A DNA stretch of 64,000 nucleotides from Mytilus trossulus (GCF_036588685.1 NC_086375.1:47934955-47998954), one strand, 5' to 3'. Shown: positions 24,119 to 36,672, numbered from the stretch's first letter. The notes: a model not told the origin generated them from the sequence alone. A program made the numbers and translations.

Positions 24119-24517
24119 AGTTAGTAGATATAAGAAGATGTGGTGTGAGTGCCAATGAGACAACTCTCCATCCAAATAACAATTTAAAAATTAAACCATT
24201 ATAGGTTAAAGTACGGCCTTCAACACGGAGCCTTGGCTCACACCGAACAACAAGCTATAAAGGGCCCCAAAATTACTAGTGTAAAACCATTCAAACGGGA
24301 AAACCAACGGTCTAATCTATATAAACAAAACGAGAAACGAGAAACACGTATATATTACATAAACAAACGACAACTACTGTACATCAGATTCCTGACTTAG
24401 GACAGGTGCAAACATTTGCAGCGGGATTAAACGTTTTAATGGGGCCAAACCTTCTCCCTTTTTCTGAAACAATAGCATAACATCACAACATATAAAAACA
24501 TACGATAAAATATCAAT
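24119..24517 (-). mobile_element. 5'-truncated retroelement tail, family M, nested in the palindrome
   Basis: Contains GTGAGTGCCAATGAGACAAC, AACACGGAGCCTTGGCTCAC and GGGCCCCAAAATTACTAGTG. The same sequence occurs at 35028-35290 and 49640-49835, with minus-sense 3' ends reading CACACCACATCTTC and variable 5' ends. Constant 3' and variable 5' ends suggest reverse-transcribed insertion. Confidence 0.65.
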
Positions 24518-24591
24518 TGGTGCACATATTGGTGACTTTTAAACATTGACTATTGAATAATAATACATGAGAGATGTATTTTATAACTTAA

Positions 24592-26461
24592 CCAGATGCT
24601 CCGCAGGGCGCAGCTTTATACGACCACAGAGGTTGAACCCTGAACGGATGGGGCAAGTATGGACACAACATTCAAGCTGGATTCAGCTCTAAATTTGGAT
24701 TGTGATTAAATAGTTGACACAGCATAGGTTTCTGACACAGAATGAATGTGGTCTAATGAACTTAAAATTTTTGTTTGCCTTTGAGCAATTCACTATGCTG
24801 TTGAATATTAATCCTCTCACAAAAATGTTTGAAGAAATTTTCTTTTTATTTTCATGAAATTTCAAATTAGAAAGATTGAACCCCCCCCCCAATTTTTTTT
24901 TCACATCCCCCTTTCCTTTATTCCAAAACCGATCTCAATTCAAAATTTCTAATGGAGTTTGCAACAATAATTACTCATTTAAATACATCATAAAATATTA
25001 AAATGTAAAAAAAAGTACTTGTTATCACTGAATGGTAAAGATTGTTTTAATTTATCAGTTGGTAGTAAAAGTGAATATACATTGTTTATTGTATAAAACA
25101 ATGATTTAAGTTGATTCAACTACTATTCTGGACAAAGAAAGATAACTCCAATTGAAATTTCTGGCTATTGCACAATATTGTGCAATTAGATATTTCTTGC
25201 TATTGCGCAATACTGTGCAATTGAAAATACTTGCTATTGCACAATACTGTGCAATTCAAGATTTCTTGCTATTGTGCAATACTGTGCAATTGAAAATTTC
25301 TTGCTATTGTACAATATTGTGCAATTGAAGATTTCTTGTTATTACTGAGTACTGTGCAATTGAAAATTTCTTGCTATTGCACAATACTTAATATAACAAT
25401 TTTGGATCCTGATTTGGACCAACTTGAAACTGGGCTCATAATCAAAAATCTAAGTACATGTTTGGATTCAGCATATCAAAGAACCCCACGAATTCAATTT
25501 TTGTTAAAATCAAACTAAGTTTAATTTTGGACCCTGTGGACCTTAATGTAGACCAATTTGAAAACAGGACCAAAAATCAAGAATCTACATACACAGTTAG
25601 ATTTGGCATATCAGAGAACCCCATTTATTAAATTTTTGATGAAATCAAACAAAGTTTAATTTTGGACCCCTATTTGGATCAACTTGAAAACTGGGTCAAT
25701 AATCAAAAATCTAAGTACATTTTTAGATTCAGCATATCAAAGAGCCCCAAGGATTCAATTTTTGTCAAAATCAAACTAAGTTTAATTTTGGACCCTTTGG
25801 ACCTTTAAGTAGACCAATTTGAAAACAGGACCAAAAATTAAGAATCTACATACACAGTTAGATTCAGCATATCAAAGAACCCCAATTAATCAATTTTTGA
25901 TGAAATCAAGCTAAGTTTAATTTTGGACCCTTTATTCTTCAACTGTTAGGACCAAAACTCCCTAAATAAATACCAACCTTTCTTTTATGTTCATAAACCT
26001 TGTGTTTAAATTTCATAGATTTCTATTTACTTATACTAAAGATATGGTGTGAAAACCAAGAAAAATGCTTATTTGGGCCCCTTTTTGGCCCCTTTTTCTT
26101 AAACTGTTGGGACCTTAACTCCCAAAATCTATACCAACTTTCCTTTTGTGGTCATAAACCTTGTGTTTAAATTTCATTGATTTCTATTTACTTAAACTAA
26201 AGTTATTGTGCAAAAACCAAGAAAATGCTTATTTGGGCCCTTTTTGGCCCCTAATTCCTAAAATGTTGGGATAAAAACTTCCAAAATCAATCCCAACCTT
26301 CCGCTTGTGGTCATAAACCTTGTGTTAAAATTTCATAGATTTCTATTCATTTTTACTAAAGTTAGAGTGTGAAAACTAAAAGTATTCGGACGACGACGCA
26401 GATGACTACACCAACGTGATAGCAATATATCACCAAAAAAAATCAATTTTTGCGGTCGTAT
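24592..26461 (-). mobile_element. Interspersed element family B, full copy (minus orientation)
   Basis: On the minus strand it starts ATACGACCGC after TTTTT and ends ATCTGG followed by TT. At the plus-strand left end CCAGAT is followed by the hairpin GCTCCGCAGGGCGCAGC and the inverted repeat TATACGACC. The interior has tandem ~190-bp blocks (TTGGGCCC, AAACCTTGTG) and a block of ~60-bp units with TATTGCACAATACTGTGCAA. Inserted into the left arm of the palindrome at 24046-26796. Confidence 0.85.
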
Positions 26462-26814
26462 AAAAATGATTTACAGATAGCAGTCTGCCAGATAATTTCA
26501 TAAAGATTATTTTATATTTAGTGTGTACATCGGCAAATTGTGATTTCCGGTATCACGTCCGTTCGCACCCATTTTCGAAGTGCACACTAAATTTAAAAAG
26601 TTTTTTATGAACTTATTGGCTTTTTGTAAATCATTTTTAAGTTATAAAATACATAGATAATATATAATAAATTTAATATGTAATCAAAGGTTTAAAAGTC
26701 ACCAATATGTGCCTATATTAAAATTTCAAGTGTTATTCAGTCATTACATGCATTACAAGTGTTATTTGGATATATTATTAATGTTCTTCGGTCATTCCAG
26801 GTACGGCCAATTTG

Positions 26815-28850
26815 TGGTGTAGGTTATAGTTGATGCTCCATGTTGAAGGGGGGTCTCATTTGGGATTCTGATCTGGGGATCCCGCTTACAGTTTTGTTCG
26901 AATTCTGTGTCTTGCTTACACTACATGTATGAACGTAAACAATTCTATTTTTTTTGTCATTTTGCAAGTCCCGCTAGACTTCATTTCCCATTTTCACGAC
27001 ACAATAATTTGACTTTCACATGTCACTCTTAAACGCTTAGACCCCAATAAACCCACTTGAAGGCCATACTTTGACCTATATTTATTTACTCCTTTTTAAC
27101 ATTGTGACTTGGATGGAGAACTGAATGCAAGTTATTAATCTTGACATACACATACAATCTATTAAATTAATGTTCAAGGATGAGACATGGTATACAATCA
27201 AGATACATTTGTAAATCAATTAATTCTATTTTTTCAGAAAAATTGTAAATTTAGTATCATATAACAAACCAGTATTCTTATCTTTGCAATAGCAGAAATA
27301 AACATTATCATTTAAACAGTTATGACTGTTCAAACCTTATAAAAATATTCAGATCAATAACATACCAATACGTTCATTTGCAAGGAAAACATGCACGAGC
27401 TTGTTCTAAGACTAAAGAATTATTGGACAACCGCTTTAGTTACATTTTCAACTTTAGTTTCCTAATGTAAAATGCAATACTTTTTTATAAAAATAGTTAA
27501 TTACCGTTAATTTATATACTAAAACTAGTTAACTGTGTTTCTGTGTAAATTTTCTAAAAATCTGTGATTCAAAAGTACGATCGAATCTCCATTTGTAAAC
27601 AAATCAATAATGCCTTAAGCGACAGGGCAAACTTAAGGCAAGTTTTTCCAAATGCAGTCATTCTGGGGATTATGATATTTTTTAATAGAAATTTATTTTT
27701 ATTTTTATCAATATTAAAGATGATGTGATCCATTTGATTAATAAATATAATTTTATTCCCATGATTTTTAAGGTTGTAAGGAATATAAACATTCGGCCAT
27801 TTCCGTATTTTACTTGGCTCAAACTCGTCCTCACTTCAAACCCAGAGTTTTGGACGCGCACAAATGTTTTCATTCCTATTCTAGATACAATAAAATTTAG
27901 AAAAAAAAATACATTTCAGTGGTAATTCTGTAGTATTTTGACTCTTTTTAAAAAATAATGATAAAAAATTAAACTTTTTTTTTATAATGATTTGAAATCA
28001 TTTTTTTAGCGATGTTAGAGATTCTGGAGAACAGTCACTCGACATTAAATCTTGCAAAAGAATGGTTGAACTATTCCACGTAACTATCATATAGTCCTAC
28101 CGCTTAAAATAATAATATCCAGTATCTAAATAAATTCCTAGCTGACGCAGATAAATGAAACCATGCTTTCTCCAAATTTCTTTAAAAAAAATCTAGAATT
28201 GATGATCATGCACTGAAATCTCTGCCTTCGAAATTGGCTAAATATCAAATATCAAATGGGATTTTTAAAATTATCGTTTTCCAAATTTCTCCAAACTGGC
28301 TCTTTTTCCTGAGATATTCATTTATGTCCTTACTAGTGTGACTCAGTTTCCTAGAATTTTGGTGTAAAGGTTGTTAACTTAGGTTTGTTTTTTGTTAGAT
28401 TTTGTTGTTGCTTTGTATCCATCTAATAAGTTAAGTCCTGATTTTTAAAGTGTGTTATATATAATGTTTTACGTCGTACTGACAGTGTAACACTACTGTC
28501 CTATGTTGTGTGGAGGGTTTGAGGCCAGCAAACTAGTTAACTCCCTGTCACATTCTATATGGAAGTCAGAAGCCTGTAGTTCGGTGTTTTTTTGTTGCTG
28601 TATATCAGATTCGTTTTTCGTTCGTGTTTTTTTTTATATAGATTAGTAAACCGTTAGTTTTCAAGTCGCGTTTGATTTGTTTTAAATTTATCCTTTTAGG
28701 GCCTTTTTTTAGCTGAATCTGCGGTATGTGTTTTGTTCGTTGTCAAAGGCCGTATGGTGACCAATATATAGTTGTTTATTAACTTGTATGCCATTTTTTT
28801 CTATTGCGGAGATATTTCTCATTTGCAATTATACCACATCTTCTCATTTT
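26815..28850. other. Intergenic region with decayed retroelement tails
   Basis: Fragments of the family M tail in the other orientation lie at about 26820-26870, 27050-27130 (AGGCCATACTTTGACC, TTGGATGGAGAA) and 28560-28850 (ending ATACCACATCTTCT). The stretch 27150-28440 shows nothing I can assign. Confidence 0.45.
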
Positions 28851-29164
28851 TATATTGTTGTAAATATTTATAAAAACAGGGATTATACCCCACGAACAAA
28901 TTTGTTACTCTAAAGGTAAAATGACAAGTTTTGTCTTGAAAACTAGAACAACTCGGAGAGGTTGAATGCAAGTATTGTCTTTTTATTTTGAAAATAAATT
29001 TAGACGGAATATCTTCGCTCTATATTCGAGTGGCACATTGCCTGTTAGTAAACAATTTTTACATGCGTATTTGGAATAAAAAAAAGTGCTTCATACTCGA
29101 GTGGCACATTGATGTTTTCAAGTTATAGAGCATATTGGTATACATATGGTACAAATAAATGAAT

Positions 29165-29592
29165 CCCCTAGGGTGATTGGGGAACAGAAAATGGTCACCT
29201 GGTCTTCTCCCGACCGGCAGTAAAACGCTTGCTGAAGTGGGGCGTCCGTTTGGCTATGCGGGATGTATCAAGTACGCAGTCACGTCCGGTCAGAACAGGG
29301 ACGTTAAATCCCATGTCTCGTGTAAAGAGAGTGCCACGCTCGTTGCAACAACTCTGGGGGGGGGGGGGGGGGGTCCGTAGGTGGCCTGTCGCAAGGCAAA
29401 ATTTCTGTCCCTATCCAATATACCCTCATTTTACAGTGGCAGTCCAAATTTCCCCGACCATCATCCCAGATGGCCTCTATTGTGACAAGACCTACCTATT
29501 GTATTTATTGTGAACTTGTTCTCGTCCTGAATATGCATGAAATATTGCCACTGGACGTTAAGCAACCAACAATCAAACAATCAAATAAATGA
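29165..29592 (+). mobile_element. SINE/LINE-type repeat with the ACGTTAAGCAACCAAC tail
   Basis: Contains GCGGGATGTATCAAGTACGC, a G run at 29357-29371 and a terminal TTGCCACTGGACGTTAAGC followed by AACCAACAATCAAACAATC. I recognise the 3' end as a widespread molluscan retroposon tail. A short piece of the same tail recurs at 39391-39415. The G run and overlapping ORFs have no coding value. Confidence 0.6.
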
Positions 29593-30519
29593 TATTTATA
29601 AGAAATCGGGGATTTCTAATATTAAAGGGGAGGGACTATGGGGGACCAGCACAGGGTACTGTCCTCGAGCACCTATGATTTTGTTTACAGTCATGCAATT
29701 TAAAGACTCTTTAAAGAACTGACTATTATTTCAAAAGCAAATTTAATTTAAACATTGTAGATTTTTGAAGCAATGTGATTGATTTTGTCATATTATATAA
29801 TGTTTATCAAACTCATGATGCAATCAGATTTTTAACTTTTATTTTTAATAAGAATTAAGATCGATACCGAGTAAAAAAACTGATAAATGTTTTGAAAACG
29901 GTTAATTGTATCTCAAATATTGTTAGTCGCGTTTAAATACCAGTATATCAGTGATTATTTGATTCCGTTTTATTATCAGTGACGGTGCCTATTTTAATAG
30001 TTATGTCAATCTGTCAATTAGAGGCCCTTATTCTTCGTATTCTAGTACTTTTCAAACTTAAATATTTAATTTCACTTTTAACAAAATAAAAAAATCACTG
30101 AAGTGCCAGTGCCAGTAAAATAACCAGTTCTATAAAAAAAAAAATGACTCAGACAACTATAGGAGCTATTGGCCTTAAATGACAATTTTCCCACTAACGC
30201 TTGGTGTAAATTCAGATATTGACAAATATAATGCTTACCCGTGTTAAACTGAGCATAGAGTATGGCATGAGAGAATTATTCTTATGCATGTGTTTAAATT
30301 TAAAATATGATATCTGTGCTTTAACGAGTGTGCTTATGTAACGATTTTTTTCTTCCTCTGTGATATTTAATCCTGACCATAATTTGTCACAGTAATTTTT
30401 TTCTAGATATGATATTTCACAGGTAGATTTTTTCTATAGAGGATTGAAAATCTTATTCTATCTGTGTTAAGCGGATAGTAAATGTACCAGAATATATTTT
30501 CCGTTCCATATGTTACAGA
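29593..30519. other. Intergenic stretch, nothing recognised
   Basis: AT-rich. No domain-bearing ORF and no repeat identified. Confidence 0.3.
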
Positions 30520-32740
30520 ACCTTGTAAAAAAAGTAAAAACACAAAAATTCTGAACTCCGAGGAAAATTCAAAAAGGAAAATCAAAAATCAAAAGGCAAA
30601 ATCAAAAGTCCAAACACATCATCAAACGAATGGATAACAACTGTCATATTCCTGACTTAGTACAGGCATTTTCTAATGTAGCAAATGGTGGATTGAACCT
30701 GGTTTTATAGCTAGCTAAACCTCTCACTTGTATGACAGTTGCGTCAAATTCCATTACATTGTCAACGATGTATACGAACAAAACAAACATACTCAAAGAG
30801 TAAAATGTCAAAAATAGGGGTACAGCAGTCAAAATTTTGTTATCATCTCAATATCCCTATAAAATCAACAAATGTAACGAAGAAGCACAAAAGGGCATAC
30901 ATCAAATTTAACATACTCAATTTGCTTTTCTTATACGACTTAATTTATCTATGTAAAGTCTACCCGTAAAGGATAGAAGGTTTTCAGTACTGGTGTAAAA
31001 TTGCGCGTTTGAAATTCGCTCAGGTAGACATAAAAATAATTTTGTCGTTCAAAGTATGACAGCATACATACATGCAGAGTCACGTAAAGTAGACATAACA
31101 CAAAAAACAGACTTAACATAAAGTAATAATAATAAATAAAATAATTGTGTGGTTCAAAGTATGACGGGATACATAAGAACAGTTTCACGTCAAATGTATA
31201 TCTTAAAAAACAGACCCAACAGAAAAAGTAGTATAGTTGAATAAAATAGTTTTGTCATTCATAGTATGTAAAGATCCATAAGTAAAAGTAATATTAATAA
31301 ATGAAATAATTTTGTTATTCAAAGTATGATGTTTTACATAACCACAGAATCACTCCACTTGTATTATTTATGAAGTTGATACTGAATATTTATCAACAAG
31401 TTCTGGGTATCTTCCGATGATTTTTTTTTAGAAAAAAGACGAGACGTTCTTTGACATACCCCTGGTTCATCAAGTTTCTGCTCAGACACTGGTGACGTTT
31501 TTAAATTTACAAAGTCTGAATAAGAGCTGCAAGCTCTTGAATACCTAATAAGTTGGGAAATGTATATTCCATATGCAGGTGAAGTTGGTATATTACTACT
31601 AAGGTGTGGGAAATTGATAATTTCAAAATTAAAATCGTCTCGTTTGTTATAGATTCTGGTACTGAGATGACTGTGTATGTCCAATTCGAGGTATAAGTCT
31701 AAAAATGAGGCGGAGGAAGCCGTGTATGTGGTCTCTTTAATTTCTAGTTCTGGTGGGTATATTAATGGAACCCAATCAGAAAAGTTCGGATTGTTAATGG
31801 AAAGAACATCATCAATATATCTGAAAGTGAAATTAAATAACCTGGCTTCTTTGATCTTCTTGTTTTTGACAAGTGTCTGAAGGAACTCCGATTCATGTGA
31901 AAATAAGAAGAGGTCGGCAAGGAGAGGCGCACAGTTCGTTCCCATAGGAATGCGACAATTTGTTGAAAAATTCTACCTCCAAATTCAACAAATATGTTGT
32001 CAATAAGAAACTCCAGCATACTGATCACTTGTTCCTCTGTGTAGTATGTTTTACCCGTTTGTTCCTTATTAACAAAATATGCCTTATGGTATCCCAAAGT
32101 GATAAATTTATAGCGTATGCTACCATTTTTGTGACTGAAAAGCATTGTGGGTTATTTTTTTAGACGGTTTTTCAATTTCACATGGGGAATGCTTGTATAC
32201 AAGGTTAAAAAATCAAAAGTTTTAATAGAACTAACTTCAGAAAAAGACCGAGATTTACAATTATCCAGAAGTTCTTTAGAGTTTTTAAGAATCCACATAT
32301 GGTTTATACCACTACGTGAGTAAACAGTTTCACAGTATATATGAAGACCCTCTTTAACTGCGGACAGAATTTTTGTCAATCATATGAACAATTCTTTAGT
32401 AAAACACGCAGATGAGCCGACAATGTACCGTTGTTTGTACGGAATTTTGTGAAGTTTAGGTATCCAATACAAACAAGGTAAGTCCTCCGATTTGTTGTTC
32501 AATGCAATGTTCATAGAAGCCATGAAGGACTTATGATTCGCCAAAATCTCATCCTTGTCAAATGATGTGTTTTTGTATGTGGGATTACCTGAGTGCTCGT
32601 TTATTCCTAATTCTTTTATAAGACACTCGTAGTAATACGATTTACATATAAAGACAATATTATTTGAAGCTTTGTCCGCAGAACAACAACTTACTTATCT
32701 TGAAGAGATGATATACATTTTACAGCCTCTTTGTCACTGA
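30520..32740 (-). pseudogene. Decayed reverse-transcriptase element (Penelope-like or related), minus strand
   Basis: Reading the minus strand from about 32740, the blocks follow the order of a known RT type common in bivalve, coral and lancelet genomes. They are ADKASNNIVFICK, then PTYKNTSFDKDEI, LYWIPKLHKIPYKQRYI, SRSGINHMWILKNSKEL, FDFLTLYTSIPH, FLIDNIFVEFGG, MGTNCAPLLADLF, the catalytic FRYIDDVLS, and IYNKRDDFNFEIINFPHL..AYGIYISQLIRY. In-frame stops (for example after KELFI near 32388) and at least two frameshifts make it non-functional. No GIY-YIG endonuclease domain is visible. 30960-31340 has ~120-bp tandem repeats and 30528-30720 the 3' tail seen also at 14805-15010. Assignment to Penelope-like elements is tentative; RT identity is firm. 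Confidence 0.8.
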
Positions 32741-33144
32741 AAATGGACACAGTTTAATGTGAAATAAAGTCCAATTAATTACAATTTAGTTACTTGATAT
32801 CAATATATACCTGACCATAATTACAAATTTTCACAAAGGTAGAACAAATTTGCACAATTTATCAATCATAGGGAGGACCCAGATATAATTTGGATTTACA
32901 CTTATAATTTGAATTAAATACATTATTTATTGTTTGTTGTTTAAATATGAAGTCAATCAAATTTTTTACAGAACTCAAGACTACTATGTTCGTTTGTACA
33001 TATCAATGTTTTCCAACTCTAAATAAGATTTACTTCCTTTACGTACTGCTCAAATCACTTAGGACGAAAAACAAATGGGACGAACTAACAAAAGAAAATT
33101 CTTTTTCGGGCGTTTCCGTTTCTGATCGGAAGTAAACGGAGAGA
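32741..33144. other. Upstream region of the dicistronic gene
   Basis: No ORF of note. A 5' leader presumably begins shortly before 33145. A TAA in frame at 33133-33135 fixes the ATG at 33145 as the first possible start of that frame. Confidence 0.35.
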
Positions 33145-34972
33145 ATGTTCGGCAATGACATCCACAAGGATGTTGCGGTAAGTTAGTCTTTCAAATAATC
33201 TCATGTGAACTCACATTTTTAGAGAAGCTTTATTTGAAATCTGTTTCTTTGCACACAGTCAACAATTTAAATGTCAAGTATGCACTTCTACTGCTATTAA
33301 AAGGGTCAGAAAAGCCATATTAATTTGTTATGTAAATCTGACAAATCAACATGCTTGGAAATGAGTATACTGCTCAAGAGATGTGATAAGTGATAGGCAA
33401 GGTCCAGCGCCATGCGCAAATTGCGCGTTTTTGTCAGAAATTATGCAGAGCTGCTAATGTCAGCGCCACTAGCGTAGGCGGTATACGTTTTACCCTTGTC
33501 CATCTGTACAAAGACTAAGTACATCCCAAAGTTGGTTTCTGTTTTCTAGCTTTTAAATATTAGTTTTCCTCAACCAAAGTAGAAACTTATGAAAGTTAAC
33601 ACAACACTTATTACCACAAAACACCCATCATGTTTGAATTTTGGTGGCGTCACCTTTACTGTTCATCACTGTTCATGAGTTTACCCCTTTATAATCATAA
33701 AATTAAAAATGACTAAATATTTCGTTTCTGTTGTCTAACTTTAGATTTCCTCAACCAAATGATATGAACATAAACACAATGCTTAATAGCACATAATACA
33801 AAATAAACTTGAAATTTGGTTTCAACACTTCTACCTTTTTTGGAGTTATGCCCCTTTATAAACATATAAATTGCTTATTTCTTATGCCCCATTTATGGGC
33901 ATTATGTTCTCTGGTCTCTGCATTTGTCGTTCCTCCGTCTGTCCCTCTTCAGATTAAAGTGTTTGGTCGTGGTAGTTTTTGATGAAGTTGAAGTAACATC
34001 AACTTGAAACTTACTTTTTACTTAGTTTACATGTTCCCTATAATATGATCTTTCTGATTTTAATGACAAATTAGAGTTTATACCCCATTTTCACAGTCCA
34101 CTGAACTTAGAAAATAATAGTGTGGATGGGGTATAGGTGTACTTGGGATGCATTCTTGTTTTGTTTCTGTTCTCTTTACCTAAGTTTACCATACATTGCC
34201 ATAACCAGATGTTATGAAACTTAATACATAATGCTTATTACCAAATCTTGAATTTTGGTGTTGTCACTTTTACCAATCTAGAGTTTATATGCCTGTTTCC
34301 AAATGGTAAAAGTCTTGATTTTTTTTTTTCCAAATGTTATGAGACAGTAACAGTACACTCATACACAATACTCATTACATGTACCATAAAACTCAGATCA
34401 AGTACAAATTTGGCTTGCTTGACTTTTACTGTTCTCCAGTCATGTCCCTTTTATAACTTTATATGATATGCAAGCAGGGGCATCATCTGTGTCCTATTAA
34501 CACATTCTACATTTCAAAAATAAAATCATTACAATACCCACAATACCCATACATAAGCATGATCAGCTGTATTTTGAAGTGCTAGCCAGCCAGTCAGATA
34601 TTTTGGTCATCTTTTAAGACCTGCCAGCAATTGTTATGATAAAGAACACAATTAGCATGATAAAGAAGTGCTTATCAATATTTGCATGTTTATTATTTAT
34701 CAAAAAGATCTTGTCTAGTGTGCATCAATCCATATTCCTTTCTATTCCAATATGACATGCAATGATCAATTAAATTTTAAATATTCTCATTGTAGAGATA
34801 CACACAGAGTTTGAGACATTATAGCTGGTGGTTTAAAAGAAACTTCGTTTCAATAGCTGTCCCTGGTACTGTTTTCTATTTTATTTACAACGATTTGCAG
34901 AGAACTCGTAAATTTAAGGCAAAAAAGAAATTAGAGGCATTACAGACAGGAGATTTAGAAGTACCACAATAA
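33145..34972 (+). CDS. Small single-pass membrane protein, first cistron (69 aa)
   Basis: Coding exons 33145-33177 and 34796-34972 (GTAAGT donor, TTGTAG acceptor, phase 0), stop TAA at 34970-34972. The product starts MFGNDIHKDVA, has HYSWWFKRN, a hydrophobic segment at about residues 29-47 (FVSIAVPGTVFYFIY), then a basic stretch RTRKFKAKKK and the end LQTGDLEVPQ. Size and topology (short N-terminus, one membrane segment, basic tail) resemble small inner-membrane proteins of mitochondria. I do not recognise the family. The same exon continues with the start of the NDUFB1-like frame after a single base, so the two are probably on one mRNA. Confidence 0.65.
33490..34480 (+). repeat. Tandem ~190-bp units (family F) in the first intron of the dicistronic gene
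   Basis: TTTCTGTT..CTA, CCTCAACCAAA, ATGAAA or ATGAACTTAACAC and GAATTTTGGTG..TCAC..TTTAC recur at about 33530, 33720, 34155 and 34330. The end at 34478-34510 (GGGGCATCATCTGTGTCC, then AACACATTCT) resembles the hairpin plus ATTCTTG end common in this repeat class. Confidence 0.55.
33884..34158 (+). mobile_element. Interspersed element family E (ATGCCCCAT), nested in family F
   Basis: Starts ATGCCCCATTTATGGGCATT, has the inverted motif GATGGGGTATAG at about 34125-34136 and ends CATTCTTG followed by TTTT. It splits a family F unit: TTGCTTATTTCTT on the left and TTGTTTCTGTTCTC on the right. I recognise both ends as a common bivalve repeat. Confidence 0.7.
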
Positions 34973-34973
34973 A

Positions 34974-36672
34974 ATGGGCAAAGTGAGTACAATGAATTTC
35001 ATACTGGGCATGTTAAATATACATGTAGGAAGATGTGGTGTGAGTGCCAATGAGACAACTCTCCATCCAAATAACAATTTATAAAAGTAAACCATTTATA
35101 GGTCAATGTACGGCCATCAACACAGAGTCTTGGCTCACACCGAACAACAAGCTATTAAGGGCCCCAAAATTACTAGTGTAAAACCATTCAAAGCGAAAAC
35201 CAACAGTCTAATCTATATAAGAAAACGAGAAACGCATATAAATTACATATAAACAAACGACAAATACTGTACATCAGATTCCTAGTTTATATTATTAATG
35301 CTGCAATTTCATTAAGTTACTTTTTTTTTAGAATAAGTTGATTTTGATTTATATTCAACATAAACAATGACCTCGTATCCAAATGCAAAGTGTTACTGTA
35401 ATTACATGTACATGTACATTTGTATAAACAATCAGTCTATAAAATATTGTTTGTTTGCCTTCGGAAGTTTCGTACCAACCCAGAGAATAGCTGCCTGCTC
35501 AAAATCTTTTATATTATATTAGCCTGATCTGAAAAAGATTTTTTGGGGATAGGCATGAAGATAAAAAAAAACTTCTGACTCTCCAATTTCTCTTTGCCAA
35601 AAGAAAATTGAAAATGGTCTCTACCGTTCAGTAGAGTTTCTGTTTACTGTCATTTTGGTTTGATATCAACTTTTATTGTGTCACAATTTCTTAATTTCAA
35701 AAATATATCAAAGGATGTTTAGTTATTTTCTTCATTTTACAAATGTCTATCTGCATGAAATGAACATGCTTTTATTATTTGTCCCTGGACCTTACACAAT
35801 CAACAATAGACAACTTTAGAGTTTGCTGCATTTTCGTCAAAAACTCTGGTTTTAGTGAATGTCATTAGTGCGTTTAGGGGGGTCGTTGTCACTTCCATTC
35901 CAATGTTGAGCGAGTGGTTGGAAAACTATAATTCTATATTGTACGAATTTTCGGCAAATTGACAAATCAGCATTGCTGTCATTAGGGAATTTTCATTAAG
36001 TACCTATATTTGTACAGAACAACTATAGTTTATTCTGCACAATGATGATCACTAAGACGCTTGATGAATGTCAATAGTGCAGGGATACAGGCGACCCCCT
36101 CTATCTGGTAAATTACGTCATAAAGGGGTACGTAATTGACGAGTTTTCTCTGGTGACGGATGAACTTGAAAGTGGTCTATTAAATCAATTTATCTGTCTT
36201 TTTCCAGTTGTTGGGAATTGAAGAATAGATTCAGTGCAAACAAATTAAGTTATGTTGGAATTGGATTTGGTGAACAGATGATTAAATACTTTTTGAAATA
36301 TCCTATTTTTTCTTGCAACATTTTGATATTAACTATAAGGGCTTATTATACAGATTTCTTCTTGCAGCTGCTTATTGTGAAAGGGTTCATCAGAAAATTA
36401 ATAAGAAGTATGAACCTTAAATTTGTCCTAATCCTTGGTGAGTTACATTTTAATTGTTGAATAATCTTTTATTCTTCTTTTTTTTTCAGATGGAAAAATT
36501 TACCATGTTGAATCCTAAATTCTATAGATATTATGCTAGTTTAGCAACAATTATGGTACTATGGAGGTTTGGAAACTGGTATACAGAAAGGGTTGACAAT
36601 AACATGAATCTTTTCAAAAACAAAAGCAAATTATTTGGAGGACGTACTGTTTATCCAGAAGAACGGTGGTGA
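34974..36672 (+). CDS. NDUFB1: NADH dehydrogenase 1 beta subcomplex subunit 1-like (complex I MNLL), second cistron
   Basis: Accessory subunit of mitochondrial complex I, inner membrane. Coding exons 34974-34982 (ATGGGCAAA then GTGAGT) and 36490-36672 (after a T-rich tract and CAG), in frame, 63 aa, stop TGA at 36670-36672. A second in-frame ATG is the first codon of the last exon and may be the real start (60 aa). One membrane segment spans about YYASLATIMVLWRFG. It is followed by ERVDNNMNLFKNKSKLFG, which matches from memory the conserved end of human NDUFB1 (ERLTAFRNKSMLF); human NDUFB1 is 58 aa. AATAAA at 36725-36730 lies 53 nt after the stop. Confidence 0.72.
35028..35290 (-). mobile_element. 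Family M retroelement tail in the second intron of the dicistronic gene
   Basis: GAAGATGTGGTGTGAGTGCC through ACTGTACATCAGATTCCTA, colinear with 24128-24400. It begins at the constant end and is truncated at the other. Confidence 0.65.

Larger units (their letters stand above)
24046..26796. mobile_element. Palindromic (fold-back) element interrupted by two nested insertions
   Basis: Inverted arms meet near 26545. The right arm is continuous, 26546-26796. The left arm is split into 24046-24118, 24518-24591 and 26462-26545. Landmarks shared in inverted form are GGTCATTC at the outer ends, AAGTGTTATTCAGTCATTAC, CACCAATATGTG, TTTAAAAGTCACC, AAGTTATAAAATACAT and AAATTTAGTGTG near the centre. Removing the insertions (24119-24517 and 24592-26461) restores an element of about 480 bp. 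No ORF. Confidence 0.75.

Noticed and set aside
25150-25380. Regular ~60-bp spaced repeats resembling a CRISPR array
   Set aside because: They are diverged tandem units of family B, also present in the copy near 41800-42060; the genome is animal.
29177-29513. ORFs of 67 and 94 codons around a G run
   Set aside because: Two frames overlap across a homopolymer inside a retroposon; no conserved protein.
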